Shown here in pieces: positions 38,935 through 48,462 of a stretch of 64,000 nt of DNA. Source of the stretch: Aestuariibaculum sp. M13 (GTDB taxonomy: Bacteria > Bacteroidota > Bacteroidia > Flavobacteriales > Flavobacteriaceae). A program made the position numbers and the translations under genes. The DNA is taken from NCBI RefSeq assembly GCF_024723255.1, contig NZ_JANIAC010000002.1:868001-932000 (forward strand), read 5' to 3'. A model generated the notes under the pieces. It did not search any database. It saw only the letters and a program-made list of their open reading frames with translations, and had not been told where the DNA came from. The first letter of the stretch is position 1. Each line of letters starts with the position of its first letter.

Positions 38935-38942
38935 TAGTTTTG
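38935..38942 (+). promoter_or_regulatory. candidate -7 element of the tsaD operon
   Basis: TAGTTTTG is a perfect TAnnTTTG match, 76 bases before the tsaD ATG in the divergent region with tamB. No TTG is seen at the expected -33 distance. Confidence 0.45.
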
Positions 38943-39018
38943 TAATTACGATGAGTCCTATAAAATAGATGACTTATTGGTTTTCAAAATTAACAATTAT
39001 TATGCCTAAATCTTATTA

Positions 39019-40041
39019 ATGGCGACACAAAATATTTACATTCTTGGAATTGAGTCTTCCTGTGATGATACAGCAGCAGCTGTAATGCATAACGGACGCA
39101 TTTTAAGTAACATCATTGCGAACCAGAAAATACACGAAGAATACGGTGGTGTGGTGCCCGAACTGGCATCGAGAGCACACCAGCAAAACATAGTTCCAGT
39201 AGTGCATCAGGCTTTAAAAAAAGCAGGAATTACCAAAGAACAACTAAACGCTATTGCCTTTACAAAAGGACCTGGTTTAATGGGATCGTTATTGGTGGGA
39301 ACTTCTTTTGCGAAATCTTTAGCTTACGGACTGGACATTCCTCTAATCGATGTAAACCACATGCAAGGTCACATTCTAGCCCATTATATTGACGAAGAAG
39401 GCTTTGAAAAACCTCCATTTCCGTTTTTAGCCATGACTATTTCTGGAGGACATACCCAAATTGTCCGTTGTGATAGTTATTTTGACATGACTGTTATTGG
39501 TGAAACAATTGATGATGCGGTTGGTGAAGCCTTTGATAAAAGCGGAAAAATTCTGGGCTTAGGCTACCCTGCTGGACCAGAAATAGACAAACGAGCTAAA
39601 TTAGGAAATCCGAAAGCCTTTAAATTTACCAAACCTAAAGTTGATGGATTAAACTTCAGCTTTTCTGGATTGAAAACTGCAATTTTGTATTTCATTCAAA
39701 ATGAAACCAAGAACAACCCGAATTTTGTTGAAGAAAACCTCAACGACATTTGTGCTTCAATTCAACACACCATTATTGGTATTTTAATCGATAAACTAAA
39801 ACTGGCATCGAAAGAAACCGGTATTAAACATATTGCCATTGGTGGCGGTGTATCGGCCAACTCCGGAATTCGTCAGGCTTTAAAAGATGGAGAGAAAAAA
39901 TTTGGCTGGACCACCTACGTTCCTAAATTTGAATTCACAACCGATAATGCAGCCATGATTGCCATTGTTGGCCATTTAAAATATTTAGAAAATGAATTTG
40001 CTGATCAAAGTGTCGCAGCTTCAGCACGTTTAAAAATTTAA
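39019..40041 (+). CDS. tsaD: tRNA N6-adenosine threonylcarbamoyltransferase TsaD
   Basis: 340 residues. ILGIESSCDDTAAAV at the N-terminus, metal-binding ELASRAHQQNI near 48 and VNHMQGHILAHY near 112, ISGGHTQIVR near 140, and IGGGVSANSGIRQAL near 274. It transfers threonylcarbamoyl to A37 of ANN-decoding tRNAs with TsaB and TsaE (not in the window). It leads a rightward run with a PPIase, rsmE, a DUF4159 gene and a trmH gene. Confidence 0.96.
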   Translation: MATQNIYILGIESSCDDTAAAVMHNGRILSNIIANQKIHEEYGGVVPELASRAHQQNIVPVVHQALKKAGITKEQLNAIAFTKGPGLMGSLLVGTSFAKSLAYGLDIPLIDVNHMQGHILAHYIDEEGFEKPPFPFLAMTISGGHTQIVRCDSYFDMTVIGETIDDAVGEAFDKSGKILGLGYPAGPEIDKRAKLGNPKAFKFTKPKVDGLNFSFSGLKTAILYFIQNETKNNPNFVEENLNDICASIQHTIIGILIDKLKLASKETGIKHIAIGGGVSANSGIRQALKDGEKKFGWTTYVPKFEFTTDNAAMIAIVGHLKYLENEFADQSVAASARLKI

Positions 40042-40069
40042 GTTTAATTAAATCCCCAAAACTACCTCT

Positions 40070-40708
40070 ATGATTAAAAAACTACTTACCTACAGTTTGT
40101 TTTGTTTTACCGTTTCTGCTTTGGCTCAAACTTCTACAGAAGAAGATTTAATTACCATTGAAAGCACGAAACAGATAGACTCATTTTTACAGGCTAAAAA
40201 ACACAAGGGCAACAAAGTTGTAACCTTTAATGAAGAAAAGCACAAAACCATTTTGGCTAAAGAGCTTTTTAGTATGTCTCGAGGCGCTGTAAAAATTAAA
40301 GAAAATGAATTTGAAAAGACCTTTTATAAGGTTCTTGAAAAAAACAAAACACCATATTACAGGGTAAGTTATATTTACTTAGATGGTGCACAACGAACTG
40401 AAGACGACATTACAAATTTACGTTCAGAAATTGTTACAAAATACAATAACGGTATTCCGTTTTCATATTTAGCAAAACAGTATTCGATGGATGCATACGC
40501 TAACAAAGGTGGTGATTTAGGTTGGTTTACTGAAGGCAAAATGCCTATAGAATTTGAAGCCGAAGTCATTAACGGAAACCACAGTTTAGAAGATATTTTT
40601 AGTGTACACATACCAGAAACTAATGCCCATTATTTGGTATTACAAACACACGAACCAAAACATATTGCCGAAATAAAAGTTTTAAAAATTGTTGAAGCCA
40701 TAAACTAA
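40070..40708 (+). CDS. exported parvulin-type peptidylprolyl isomerase
   Basis: 212 residues with signal peptide MIKKLLTYSLFCFTVSALAQ. The parvulin (PpiC) domain covers about 100-205: VSYIYLDGAQRTEDDITNLR, PFSYLAKQYSMD, and the hallmark NKGGDLGWFTEGKMPIEFE near 146, ending in HYLVLQTHE. It helps fold outer-membrane or periplasmic proteins. The region before the domain is short and lacks a SurA-like chaperone module. Its stop overlaps the rsmE start by 1 nt. Confidence 0.85.
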   Translation: MIKKLLTYSLFCFTVSALAQTSTEEDLITIESTKQIDSFLQAKKHKGNKVVTFNEEKHKTILAKELFSMSRGAVKIKENEFEKTFYKVLEKNKTPYYRVSYIYLDGAQRTEDDITNLRSEIVTKYNNGIPFSYLAKQYSMDAYANKGGDLGWFTEGKMPIEFEAEVINGNHSLEDIFSVHIPETNAHYLVLQTHEPKHIAEIKVLKIVEAIN

Positions 40709-41418
40709 TGCAGTTATTTTATAATCCAGATATTACCGAAAATACAGCTCAATTTTCTTTCGATAAAGAAGAAAGCAAACACATTGTAAAAGTCCTTCGA
40801 AAAAGCATTGGAGACACTTTACACATTACCAACGGAAATGGCTGGTTATTTACTGCTGAAATTACTGTGGCTGACATAAAAAACTGTTTGGTCAAAATAA
40901 CATCAAAAACGTTACAGCCAAAGCGCAATTGTCATTTGCATTTGGCTGTAGCGCCTACAAAAATGAACGACCGCTACGAGTGGTTTTTGGAAAAAGCTAC
41001 CGAAATTGGTATTGAAAGCGTAACTCCCGTATTTTGCGACCACAGCGAACGTAAAGTTATTAAAGCCGATAGGTTTGAAAAGATTTTACAATCGGCTACC
41101 AAACAATCTTTAAACTGTTACATGCCTAAACTTAATGAGGCCATTTCATTTAAAGAATTTATATCTCAAAACTTTGAAGGCGATTTATTCATCGCTCATT
41201 GCGAGGAAACCGATAAAAAATCATTAAAACAGGAACTAAAATCCAATACCAACGTGACCATTCTAATTGGTCCGGAAGGCGATTTTAGTACCAAAGAAAT
41301 TGAATTGGCTATAGCTAATAAATTTATTCCTGTAACTTTGGGAGAAACCCGTTTACGAACCGAAACAGCGGCTATTGTTGCTTGCCACAGTGTTGCTTTT
41401 GTAAACGAAACAATTTAA
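40708..41418 (+). CDS. rsmE: 16S rRNA (uracil1498-N3)-methyltransferase RsmE
   Basis: 236 residues. An N-terminal PUA-like domain (KEESKHIVKVLRKSIGDTLH near 22) and a SPOUT knot with RYEWFLEKATEIGIESVTPV near 91, ILIGPEGDFSTKEIELA near 188 and TLGETRLRTETAAIVA near 211. It methylates U1498 of 16S rRNA. Translationally coupled to the upstream PPIase gene. Confidence 0.94.
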   Translation: MQLFYNPDITENTAQFSFDKEESKHIVKVLRKSIGDTLHITNGNGWLFTAEITVADIKNCLVKITSKTLQPKRNCHLHLAVAPTKMNDRYEWFLEKATEIGIESVTPVFCDHSERKVIKADRFEKILQSATKQSLNCYMPKLNEAISFKEFISQNFEGDLFIAHCEETDKKSLKQELKSNTNVTILIGPEGDFSTKEIELAIANKFIPVTLGETRLRTETAAIVACHSVAFVNETI

Positions 41419-41421
41419 ACG

Positions 41422-42066
41422 ATGATGAAACGAGTTTTACCCCTATTGTCTTTACTCCTATCCTTCGGTGGATTTGCTCAGGAACTCGCTTTCGTAAAAT
41501 ATAAAGGTGGCGGCGACTGGTATGCCAACCCAACATCGTTACCAAATTTGATTACCTATTGTAATAAAAACATCAACACTCAGATTAATCCAAAACCACA
41601 AACGGTTGAAGTGGATAGTCCAGATTTATTTCAGTTTCCATTAGTTCACATGACCGGGCATGGCAATGTTTTTTTTAGTGATAATGATGCTGAAAATCTT
41701 CGAAATTATTTAATCTCAGGTGGCTTTTTACATATCGACGACAATTACGGTATGCAACCCTATATTACCAAAGAGCTAAAAAAAGTATTTCCTGATAAGG
41801 ATTTAGTAGAATTACCCGCTAACCATGAGATTTTCAATATAGCTTTCCCTTTTCCTGATGGTTTACCAAAGATTCACGAGCACGATGGTAAGCGCCCTCA
41901 AGCGTTTGGATTATTTCATGAAGGCCGATTGATGCTTCTGTTTACTTTTGAAAGTGATTTAGGAGATGGTTGGGAAGACCCGGAAGTACATAACGACCCT
42001 GAAAATGTTAGAGAAAAAGCATTAAAAATGGGTGCTAATATTGTTAAATACGCATTTGAACACTAA
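41422..42066 (+). CDS. DUF4159 domain-containing exported protein
   Basis: 214 residues with signal peptide (MMKRVLPLLSLLLSFGGFAQ). The body is a DUF4159 domain: FVKYKGGGDWYANPTSLPNL near 24, FQFPLVHMTGHGNVFFS near 71, GGFLHIDDNYG near 99. This is a class I glutamine-amidotransferase-like fold that lacks an obvious nucleophile Cys. It has no known enzymatic function. It sits 3 bases after rsmE and 1 base before the trmH gene. Confidence 0.88.
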   Translation: MMKRVLPLLSLLLSFGGFAQELAFVKYKGGGDWYANPTSLPNLITYCNKNINTQINPKPQTVEVDSPDLFQFPLVHMTGHGNVFFSDNDAENLRNYLISGGFLHIDDNYGMQPYITKELKKVFPDKDLVELPANHEIFNIAFPFPDGLPKIHEHDGKRPQAFGLFHEGRLMLLFTFESDLGDGWEDPEVHNDPENVREKALKMGANIVKYAFEH

Positions 42067-42067
42067 C

Positions 42068-42565
42068 ATGCAACTCACCCATTACACTTCAAATTTTAAC
42101 AAAAGAACATTCCCAATAACCGTGGTTGGAGATAATGTTACCAATGCACCAAATATTGGGAGCTTGTTTAGAATGTGTGACGCCTTTGGAATTGAAAAAT
42201 TAATACTTTGTGGAGAAGGTATTACACTTGGCAGAAAAACAGCTAAAACTTCACGTGCCACCGAAAAAGTGGTGCCTTACGAAATTCACGAATCTGCTTT
42301 AGACCAAATGGAAAGTCTAAAAAAAAATCATTTCATCATAGCTCTTGAAATTACAAGTACAAGTCAACCAATTCATTCCTTTCAACTCCCAACAGAAAAA
42401 CCCATTGTCTTAGTGGTTGGCGATGAAAACTTTGGTGTTTCCGAAGCTATTTTAAATTTCGCTGATGCCATTATTCATATCGATATGTTTGGTCAAAATA
42501 GCAGTATGAATGTGGTACAAGCTACAAATATTGCTTTATACGAAATGACAAAACAACTTTTATAA
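42068..42565 (+). CDS. TrmH/SpoU family RNA 2'-O-methyltransferase
   Basis: 165 residues from the ATG at 42068 (a longer frame from 42032 overlaps the previous gene and is not needed). SPOUT motifs: VTNAPNIGSLFRMCDAFG near 21, IVLVVGDENFGVSE near 115, and the knot QNSSMNVVQATNIALYEM near 144. The N-terminal RNA-binding domain of larger SpoU enzymes is absent. It methylates a ribose 2'-OH of tRNA or rRNA; the target position cannot be read. Confidence 0.9.
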   Translation: MQLTHYTSNFNKRTFPITVVGDNVTNAPNIGSLFRMCDAFGIEKLILCGEGITLGRKTAKTSRATEKVVPYEIHESALDQMESLKKNHFIIALEITSTSQPIHSFQLPTEKPIVLVVGDENFGVSEAILNFADAIIHIDMFGQNSSMNVVQATNIALYEMTKQLL

Positions 42566-42582
42566 AAAAGTACACCTCTAAG

Positions 42583-42612
42583 AAGAGAATATTACCCTCT
42601 TTTTTATTTTTT
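42583..42612 (+). terminator. weak terminator after the trmH gene
   Basis: A short AAGAG/CTCTT stem followed by a long T-rich tract. The stem is only 5 bp, so confidence is low. Confidence 0.35.
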
Positions 42613-42657
42613 TTAGCTTCTTTGTAAACAAACACAAACCATACAATATTTATAATA

Positions 42658-45006
42658 ATGAATTACCCCATTAAACTTAACTTAAAACCAATCTATTTCG
42701 TAACCCTTTTATTTTGTTCATTAGGTTTCGGACAAGAACACATCCTGTGGTACGACCAACCTGCAAGTAATTGGAACGAAGCACTTCCGTTAGGAAATGG
42801 CAAAATTGGCGTTATGGTTTTTGGTAATCCCACTAACGAACGCATCCAGTTAAATGACGATTCCATGTGGCCTGGTAATGATCCGGACTGGATTGAACCA
42901 GAAGGAAACAAAAAGGACCTTGAACACATCAGACATTTATTATTTGAAGGCAACAACAAAGCTGCCGACAGTTTGTTTGTAGCTAAATTTTCAAATAAAA
43001 CCATCGTAAGATCTCACCAAACATTAGGCGATTTATTTATCGATTATAAACACGACAACATCACCGATTATCGTCGTGAACTGAATATTGAAAATGCCAC
43101 CTCTCAGGTTTCTTTCAAATCTAATGGCTATTTAATTACTGAAAACATCCTGGTCTCTCATCCACATAAAGTCATTGTTATTGAATTGGCTACCAATGCT
43201 CCTGAAGGCATCAATGCTAAACTAAAACTTAGCAGACCTCAGGATGCCGGTTTCGAAACTGCAAGGTCTTTTACAACAGAAAACGGACTTCTTCTTATGC
43301 AAGGTGAAGTGACACAACGTGAAGGTAAATTTAATTCGCAACCTAAACCCATTACGCACGGCGTTAAATTTGAAACAGCTTTAAAAGTAATTAATGAAAA
43401 GGGAACTGTTTTAACCACACAAGACTACATAGAACTAAAAAACGTCAAGAAAGCCACTTTATATATTGTAAATAACTCATCATACTATTTTGATGATTAT
43501 AAAAAACAAAATCAAAAGGATTTAAAGGCCATTGGCTCTAAATCGTTCGACGACATTAAAAAAGTTCATATTAAAGATTATCAAGAATTTTATTCACGAG
43601 TAAAACTTCAAATAAACCAAGAAGATTTCAGTAGCATTCCAACAGACCAAAGAATTGAAGCTGTAAAAAATGGTAATATCGATACTGGTTTGGAAACCTT
43701 GTTATTTAATTACGGCCGTTATTTATTAATTTCTTCTTCCAGAGAAGGCACTAACCCTGCAAATCTACAAGGGTTATGGAATCAGCATTTAAAAGCCCCA
43801 TGGAATGCCGATTACCATGCGAACATTAACCTCCAAATGAATTACTGGTTAGCCGATGTTACCGGACTTGGAGAACTTAACAATCCGCTTTTCAACTATG
43901 TTGACATGCTGGTTGAAAACGGAAAAACGACGGCTAGTAAAAACTTTGGTTGCAGTGGGTCCTTTATTCCTCATGCCACCGATTTATGGGGACCAACATG
44001 GTTACGTGCCCCTACAGCATACTGGGGTTGTTCTATGGGTGCTGGAGGATGGCTTATGCAGCATTACTGGCAACATTACAGATTTACAAAAGATAAAAAT
44101 TTCCTGAACAAACGCGTATATCCTGCGCTTCATGAAGTCACTAAATTTTATAGCGATTGGATTATTGAAGATCCTCGAGACGGCATTTTAATTTCAGCCC
44201 CCTCTACTTCGCCAGAAAACAGATTCATAAATGAAAAAGGTGATCAAGTAGCAACTTGTCTAGGAAGCGCCATGGACCAACAAGTCATTCATGAAGTTTT
44301 CGAAAACTACCTAAAAACCTGCGAAATTTTAAATATTGACAACGACTTTGTTAGAAAAATAAAGCAACAGAAAAGTCAGTTGCGTCCGGGGTTTGTTTTA
44401 GGTGATGATGGCAGAATTTTAGAATGGGACAGACCCTATGAAGAACCGGAACCTGGCCACAGGCACATGTCTCACCTTTATGGGTTTCATCCAGGAAACA
44501 TCGTAACAAAAGAGAATGCGCCAGAATTATTTAATGCCGTTAGAAAAACTTTAGACTACCGTTTAGAAAACGGAGGAGCTGGTCCGGGTTGGAGCCGGGC
44601 CTGGTTAATTAATTGTAGCGCCAGACTTCAAGATGCCGAAATGGCTCACGAGCACATTCAATTCTTGTTTAAAAAATCTATAGGTAAAAACCTTTTCGAT
44701 TTACACCCGCCTTTTCAGATTGATGGTAATTTTGGCTATACCGCAGGAGTTGCTGAAATGCTTTTACAATCTCAAGAAGAAAACGTCATTCGTATTTTAC
44801 CTGCTTTACCAAAAGCATGGAAAGACGGCTCGGTGTCAGGTTTAAAAGGACGTGGTGGATTAACCTTCGATATTGTTTGGAGTAATAGCCAATTAGACAA
44901 AGTAACAATTACCTCAAAATTCAATCATCAGTTCAAATTAATTTATAAGGATACTGTAAAAAATCTTCATTTAAAAAAAGGAGAAACTTTTATTGTTGAA
45001 TTATAA
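42658..45006 (+). CDS. glycoside hydrolase family 95 (alpha-L-fucosidase/galactosidase type)
   Basis: 782 residues with a signal peptide (FVTLLFCSLGFG near 17-28). The N-terminal beta domain starts WYDQPASNWNEALPLGNGKI; the catalytic (alpha/alpha)6 barrel shows NADYHANINLQMNYWLADV near 386 (Asn pair), the Glu region TSPENRFINEKGD near 518, RHMSHLYGFHPGNI near 604, GGAGPGWSRAWLINCSARLQ near 640, and FQIDGNFGYTAGVAEMLL near 687 (general-base Asp). These are GH95 hallmarks. It inverts and removes terminal alpha-L-fucose or alpha-L-galactose from glycans in the periplasm. It lies 14 bases upstream of a second glycosidase gene. No SusC/SusD pair is near. Confidence 0.9.
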   Translation: MNYPIKLNLKPIYFVTLLFCSLGFGQEHILWYDQPASNWNEALPLGNGKIGVMVFGNPTNERIQLNDDSMWPGNDPDWIEPEGNKKDLEHIRHLLFEGNNKAADSLFVAKFSNKTIVRSHQTLGDLFIDYKHDNITDYRRELNIENATSQVSFKSNGYLITENILVSHPHKVIVIELATNAPEGINAKLKLSRPQDAGFETARSFTTENGLLLMQGEVTQREGKFNSQPKPITHGVKFETALKVINEKGTVLTTQDYIELKNVKKATLYIVNNSSYYFDDYKKQNQKDLKAIGSKSFDDIKKVHIKDYQEFYSRVKLQINQEDFSSIPTDQRIEAVKNGNIDTGLETLLFNYGRYLLISSSREGTNPANLQGLWNQHLKAPWNADYHANINLQMNYWLADVTGLGELNNPLFNYVDMLVENGKTTASKNFGCSGSFIPHATDLWGPTWLRAPTAYWGCSMGAGGWLMQHYWQHYRFTKDKNFLNKRVYPALHEVTKFYSDWIIEDPRDGILISAPSTSPENRFINEKGDQVATCLGSAMDQQVIHEVFENYLKTCEILNIDNDFVRKIKQQKSQLRPGFVLGDDGRILEWDRPYEEPEPGHRHMSHLYGFHPGNIVTKENAPELFNAVRKTLDYRLENGGAGPGWSRAWLINCSARLQDAEMAHEHIQFLFKKSIGKNLFDLHPPFQIDGNFGYTAGVAEMLLQSQEENVIRILPALPKAWKDGSVSGLKGRGGLTFDIVWSNSQLDKVTITSKFNHQFKLIYKDTVKNLHLKKGETFIVEL

Positions 45007-45020
45007 AAATTTTAAATCAA

Positions 45021-46109
45021 ATGAAAATATCAACCTCAAATTTAAATCGAACCAATTTCTTAAAAACTCTTTTCCTTCTGTTTTTAATCAATATTTCTTA
45101 TGCTCAGCAGGGATTAAAGTCATTTGCCGATCAATGGGAATTTGTTGGCATTGCAGTAGAAGAGCCAGGGTATACTATTTGGGGCACTTCTCCTATAATT
45201 GATGACAATGGTAAAACTCATTTATTTGTTGCCAGATGGCCGGGAAATACTGTTGAACCTGGATGGAGAACACATAGTGAAATTGCACATTATATTGGGG
45301 ATTCTTCAGAAGGTCCTTTTAAATTTGTTGACATTGCTATTAAAGGCCAAATTGAAAACAAACTAAATTCAACAGATTCGCCATCAAATAAAAACATTTT
45401 TGCTCCTCACAATCCTACCATAAAGAAAATAGGTGATGTCTATGCTTTATTCTACATTGTTAACAACGGAATAAAAGAACATCCATCAAACCAATATATC
45501 TGTCTGTCAACATCAAAAAGCTTAAACGGACCCTGGGAACCTGTAAATACTGACGGTGCTATTTTACGACCTTCACAAAACAAAGATTACTGGAACTACA
45601 ATGCCAGTAATGGGGTTAACAACCCTACCCTATTACAGCACCCTAAAGGCGGTTTTTTCCTGTATTACAAATCGGAAAAAGCAAGAATGGGTTTAGCTAT
45701 AGCCGAGCACTTGGAAGGGCCATATGTTCAAATGCCGTTCCCAGTGACTGTAAACGACAGAAATATTGAAGATGGTTACGCATTTATGTTTAATGATAAA
45801 TTTGCCCTACTAACAACAGACAATCATGGTATCGTAGAAGAAGGCGGAGGTATTCTATGGACATCTAATGATGGTATACACTTTGACTCTAGCGAAAAAG
45901 GATTCCATCGCATAAATGATTATACACCTATAAATATGAAAGACGCTAAAGTGCACTATGGTCCTAAAAACAAATCTTACGCAAAATTTGAACGTCCGCA
46001 GATTTTATTAATTAACAACAAACCTAAATATTTATACGTTGCATCAGGTACTAATATCTATGGAGGTGACGCACCGGTAAGCTACGTTTTAAAAGCTAAG
46101 GATAAATAA
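45021..46109 (+). CDS. five-bladed beta-propeller glycoside hydrolase (GH43/GH117-like)
   Basis: 362 residues with a signal peptide (KTLFLLFLINISYAQ). Propeller-type motifs: WGTSPIIDDNGKTHLFVARW near 49, the NIFAPHNPTIKKIGDVYALF region near 123 (a candidate acid or base), GVNNPTLLQHPKGGFFLYYK near 194, and EDGYAFMFNDKFALLTTDN near 245. The internal strand repeats resemble five-bladed clan GH-F/GH-J hydrolases, but the family cannot be fixed by eye. Coupled with the GH95 gene, it probably acts on the same fucose- or galactose-containing polysaccharide. A terminator follows. Confidence 0.72.
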   Translation: MKISTSNLNRTNFLKTLFLLFLINISYAQQGLKSFADQWEFVGIAVEEPGYTIWGTSPIIDDNGKTHLFVARWPGNTVEPGWRTHSEIAHYIGDSSEGPFKFVDIAIKGQIENKLNSTDSPSNKNIFAPHNPTIKKIGDVYALFYIVNNGIKEHPSNQYICLSTSKSLNGPWEPVNTDGAILRPSQNKDYWNYNASNGVNNPTLLQHPKGGFFLYYKSEKARMGLAIAEHLEGPYVQMPFPVTVNDRNIEDGYAFMFNDKFALLTTDNHGIVEEGGGILWTSNDGIHFDSSEKGFHRINDYTPINMKDAKVHYGPKNKSYAKFERPQILLINNKPKYLYVASGTNIYGGDAPVSYVLKAKDK

Positions 46110-46120
46110 TGCATAACCTA

Positions 46121-46156
46121 AAAAATACGAAAGCAGTAATTCGGGTGTATTTTTTG
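46121..46156 (+). terminator. terminator after the glycosidase pair
   Basis: AAAAATAC at 46121-46128 pairs with GTATTTTT at 46147-46154, the inner bases extend partly, and a T-run forms the 3' arm. It ends the GH95/propeller transcript. Confidence 0.65.
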
Positions 46157-46183
46157 TGTTTAGTTTTTAATTATATTTACTAA

Positions 46184-47272
46184 ATGAACTCAAAAATCAT
46201 CGCCAACGGTATTCTTAGAGCGATAGCTATTCTTTTAGGTGTGGCTCTATTGCTTTTCTTCCTTTATAAAATTCAATCGGTTATTAGCTATTTGGTTATC
46301 GCCTCTGTAATTTCCTTAATCGGGCGACCTATCGTTTTATTTCTAACCAACCGATTAAAATTTAAAAGTACGTTGGCCGTTGTGGTAACCATCGTCTTTT
46401 TACTAGGTTCAGTTATTGGTTTAGTAACTATGTTTGTGCCTTTAATTATTGAGCAAGGACACAAATTATCGTTGTTAAACATCAATCAATTGCAAACCAA
46501 TATTGATGATTTATATACTGAAATTATTCACTATTTCGATTTGCGAAAAATCGATGTACGCCAGTCTCTTGAAGAAACGAAACTTTTATCTAAGTTAGAT
46601 TTATCAATGATTCCTTCTTTCTTAAACTCGGTCGTAAGTGGTCTAGGTAGTTTTAGCGTTGGTTTATTCTCCGTTTTATTTATTTCCTTTTTCTTTTTAA
46701 AAGACAGTAAATTATTCGAGCATGGAATTTTGATTTTTATTCCGGACAACAAAGAATCACAATGGAAAAACTCTTCAACAAAAATTAAAGATTTACTATC
46801 AAGATACTTTGTAGGACTGATTCTTCAAATATCTATTCTATTTGTAATTTATACAACAGGCTTACTTATAATTGGGATTGAAAACCCCATTGTAATTGCG
46901 TTTTTATGCGCTTTATTAAACCTGATTCCTTATGTTGGACCACTTATTAGTGTGGTTTTAATGCTGACTCTAACCATGACCAGTCATTTAGGTGAAGGTT
47001 TCAGTGATGTTATTCTACCAAAAACATTTTGGGTATTTATTGTGTTTTTAATTGGTCAGTTAGTCGATAATTTTTTCAGTCAGCCCTTTATATTTTCAAA
47101 AAGTGTCAAATCACATCCACTGGAAATTTTCCTGGTAATTTTAATAACAGGCATATTATTCGGGGTTATTGGCTTAATTTTGGCAGTTCCGGCGTATACC
47201 GCTATTAAAGTGGTTTTAAAAGAATTTTTATCGGAAAACAGCATCGTAAAAAAATTGACTAAAGATTTATAA
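46184..47272 (+). CDS. AI-2E family (PerM-type) membrane transporter
   Basis: 362 residues with about seven to eight hydrophobic helices (10-30, 32-52, 62-88, 155-175, 205-230, 235-265, 280-300, 305-345). The family motif is seen in FLCALLNLIPYVGPLISVVL near 240-260. Named after TqsA, the AI-2 exporter, but most members have no proven substrate (some are sodium/proton antiporters). The methyltransferase gene follows after 6 bases. Confidence 0.88.
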   Translation: MNSKIIANGILRAIAILLGVALLLFFLYKIQSVISYLVIASVISLIGRPIVLFLTNRLKFKSTLAVVVTIVFLLGSVIGLVTMFVPLIIEQGHKLSLLNINQLQTNIDDLYTEIIHYFDLRKIDVRQSLEETKLLSKLDLSMIPSFLNSVVSGLGSFSVGLFSVLFISFFFLKDSKLFEHGILIFIPDNKESQWKNSSTKIKDLLSRYFVGLILQISILFVIYTTGLLIIGIENPIVIAFLCALLNLIPYVGPLISVVLMLTLTMTSHLGEGFSDVILPKTFWVFIVFLIGQLVDNFFSQPFIFSKSVKSHPLEIFLVILITGILFGVIGLILAVPAYTAIKVVLKEFLSENSIVKKLTKDL

Positions 47273-47278
47273 TCCCTT

Positions 47279-48457
47279 TTGAATACCGACATTTTAAATA
47301 CCGAAGTTCAGGAATTTATTAATCAACATTTAAATTCAGACATCACCTCGCTAATTCTGAAAGGCTCCCCGTTTCCTTCAATAGATACTAAAGAACTTAT
47401 TGAACAAATTGAAGCCAAAACCCGTTGTGAAAAGAAATTACCGTCGTGGTTTAATGCGGAACAGATTTATTATCCAAACAAATTAAACATTGAACAAACG
47501 TCCTCAGAGGTCACAGCAGTATATAAATCGAGTTTACTTTCAGGGGAATCTATCATCGATTTAACAGGTGGTTTTGGAGTAGATTGTTTTTATTTCTCGA
47601 AAGTTTTTAAAAGTGTTGAACATTGCGAGATTAACACATCTCTTTCTGATATAGTAAAGCACAACTACAAACAGTTGGGGGTAAGTAATATTGAAACTCA
47701 TGCCATAGACGGCATGGAATTTCTAAAAAACACCAACAAAACCTACGATTGGATTTACATCGATCCTTCACGACGTCATGATAGCAAGGGCAAAGTTTTC
47801 TTTTTAAACGATTGTCTGCCCAATGTACCAGAACATTTAAATCTTCTGTTTAAACGTTCAAAAAATATATTAATAAAAACATCTCCATTGCTTGATTTTT
47901 CGATTGGTATCGATGAATTAAAACACGTTAAAACCATTCATGTAGTAGCTTTAAACAACGAGGTTAAAGAACTTCTTTGGGTTTTGGGACAAGATTTTTC
48001 CGGAGACATTTCTATTGAAACCGTGAATCTGAAAAATGACAAAAATGAAGTCTTTAATTTTTCATTTGGTGCCGAAAAAATTCTGGAATCTAATTATAAT
48101 GATCCCCTCACTTATTTATACGAACCAAACAGTGCAGTTTTAAAAGCCGGCGGATTTCACTCAATAAGCAATCAATTAAAGGTTGATAAACTACATAAGC
48201 ATTCTCATTTATACACCAGTAATGAGCATATAGAATTTCCCGGCAGATGTTTTAAAATCGAATCCATAGTTAATTACAATAAAAAAGAACTTAAAAAACT
48301 CGGAGTAACCAAAGCTAATATTACCACGCGAAACTTTCCAGAAACGGTTGAACAACTTCGAAAAAAGCATAAAATTAAAGACGGAGGAAACACATATCTG
48401 TTCTTTACCACCGACTTAAACAATAACAAAATTATTTTAGTAACGAGTAAATTGTAA
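47279..48457 (+). CDS. class I SAM-dependent methyltransferase (THUMP-like family), TTG start
   Basis: 392 residues from the TTG at 47279, the only in-frame start that keeps the conserved-looking N-terminus (NTDILNTEVQEFINQHL). The Rossmann fold shows IIDLTGGFGVDCFYFSK near 97 (SAM loop), then WIYIDPSRRHDSKGKVFFL near 161, where DPSRR resembles the (N/D)PP(Y/F) catalytic motif of N-methyltransferases. The C-terminal domain (about 280-390) is THUMP-like. It is probably an RNA methyltransferase; target unknown. It converges with the next gene. Confidence 0.82.
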   Translation: MNTDILNTEVQEFINQHLNSDITSLILKGSPFPSIDTKELIEQIEAKTRCEKKLPSWFNAEQIYYPNKLNIEQTSSEVTAVYKSSLLSGESIIDLTGGFGVDCFYFSKVFKSVEHCEINTSLSDIVKHNYKQLGVSNIETHAIDGMEFLKNTNKTYDWIYIDPSRRHDSKGKVFFLNDCLPNVPEHLNLLFKRSKNILIKTSPLLDFSIGIDELKHVKTIHVVALNNEVKELLWVLGQDFSGDISIETVNLKNDKNEVFNFSFGAEKILESNYNDPLTYLYEPNSAVLKAGGFHSISNQLKVDKLHKHSHLYTSNEHIEFPGRCFKIESIVNYNKKELKKLGVTKANITTRNFPETVEQLRKKHKIKDGGNTYLFFTTDLNNNKIILVTSKL

Positions 48458-48462
48458 TCTCT

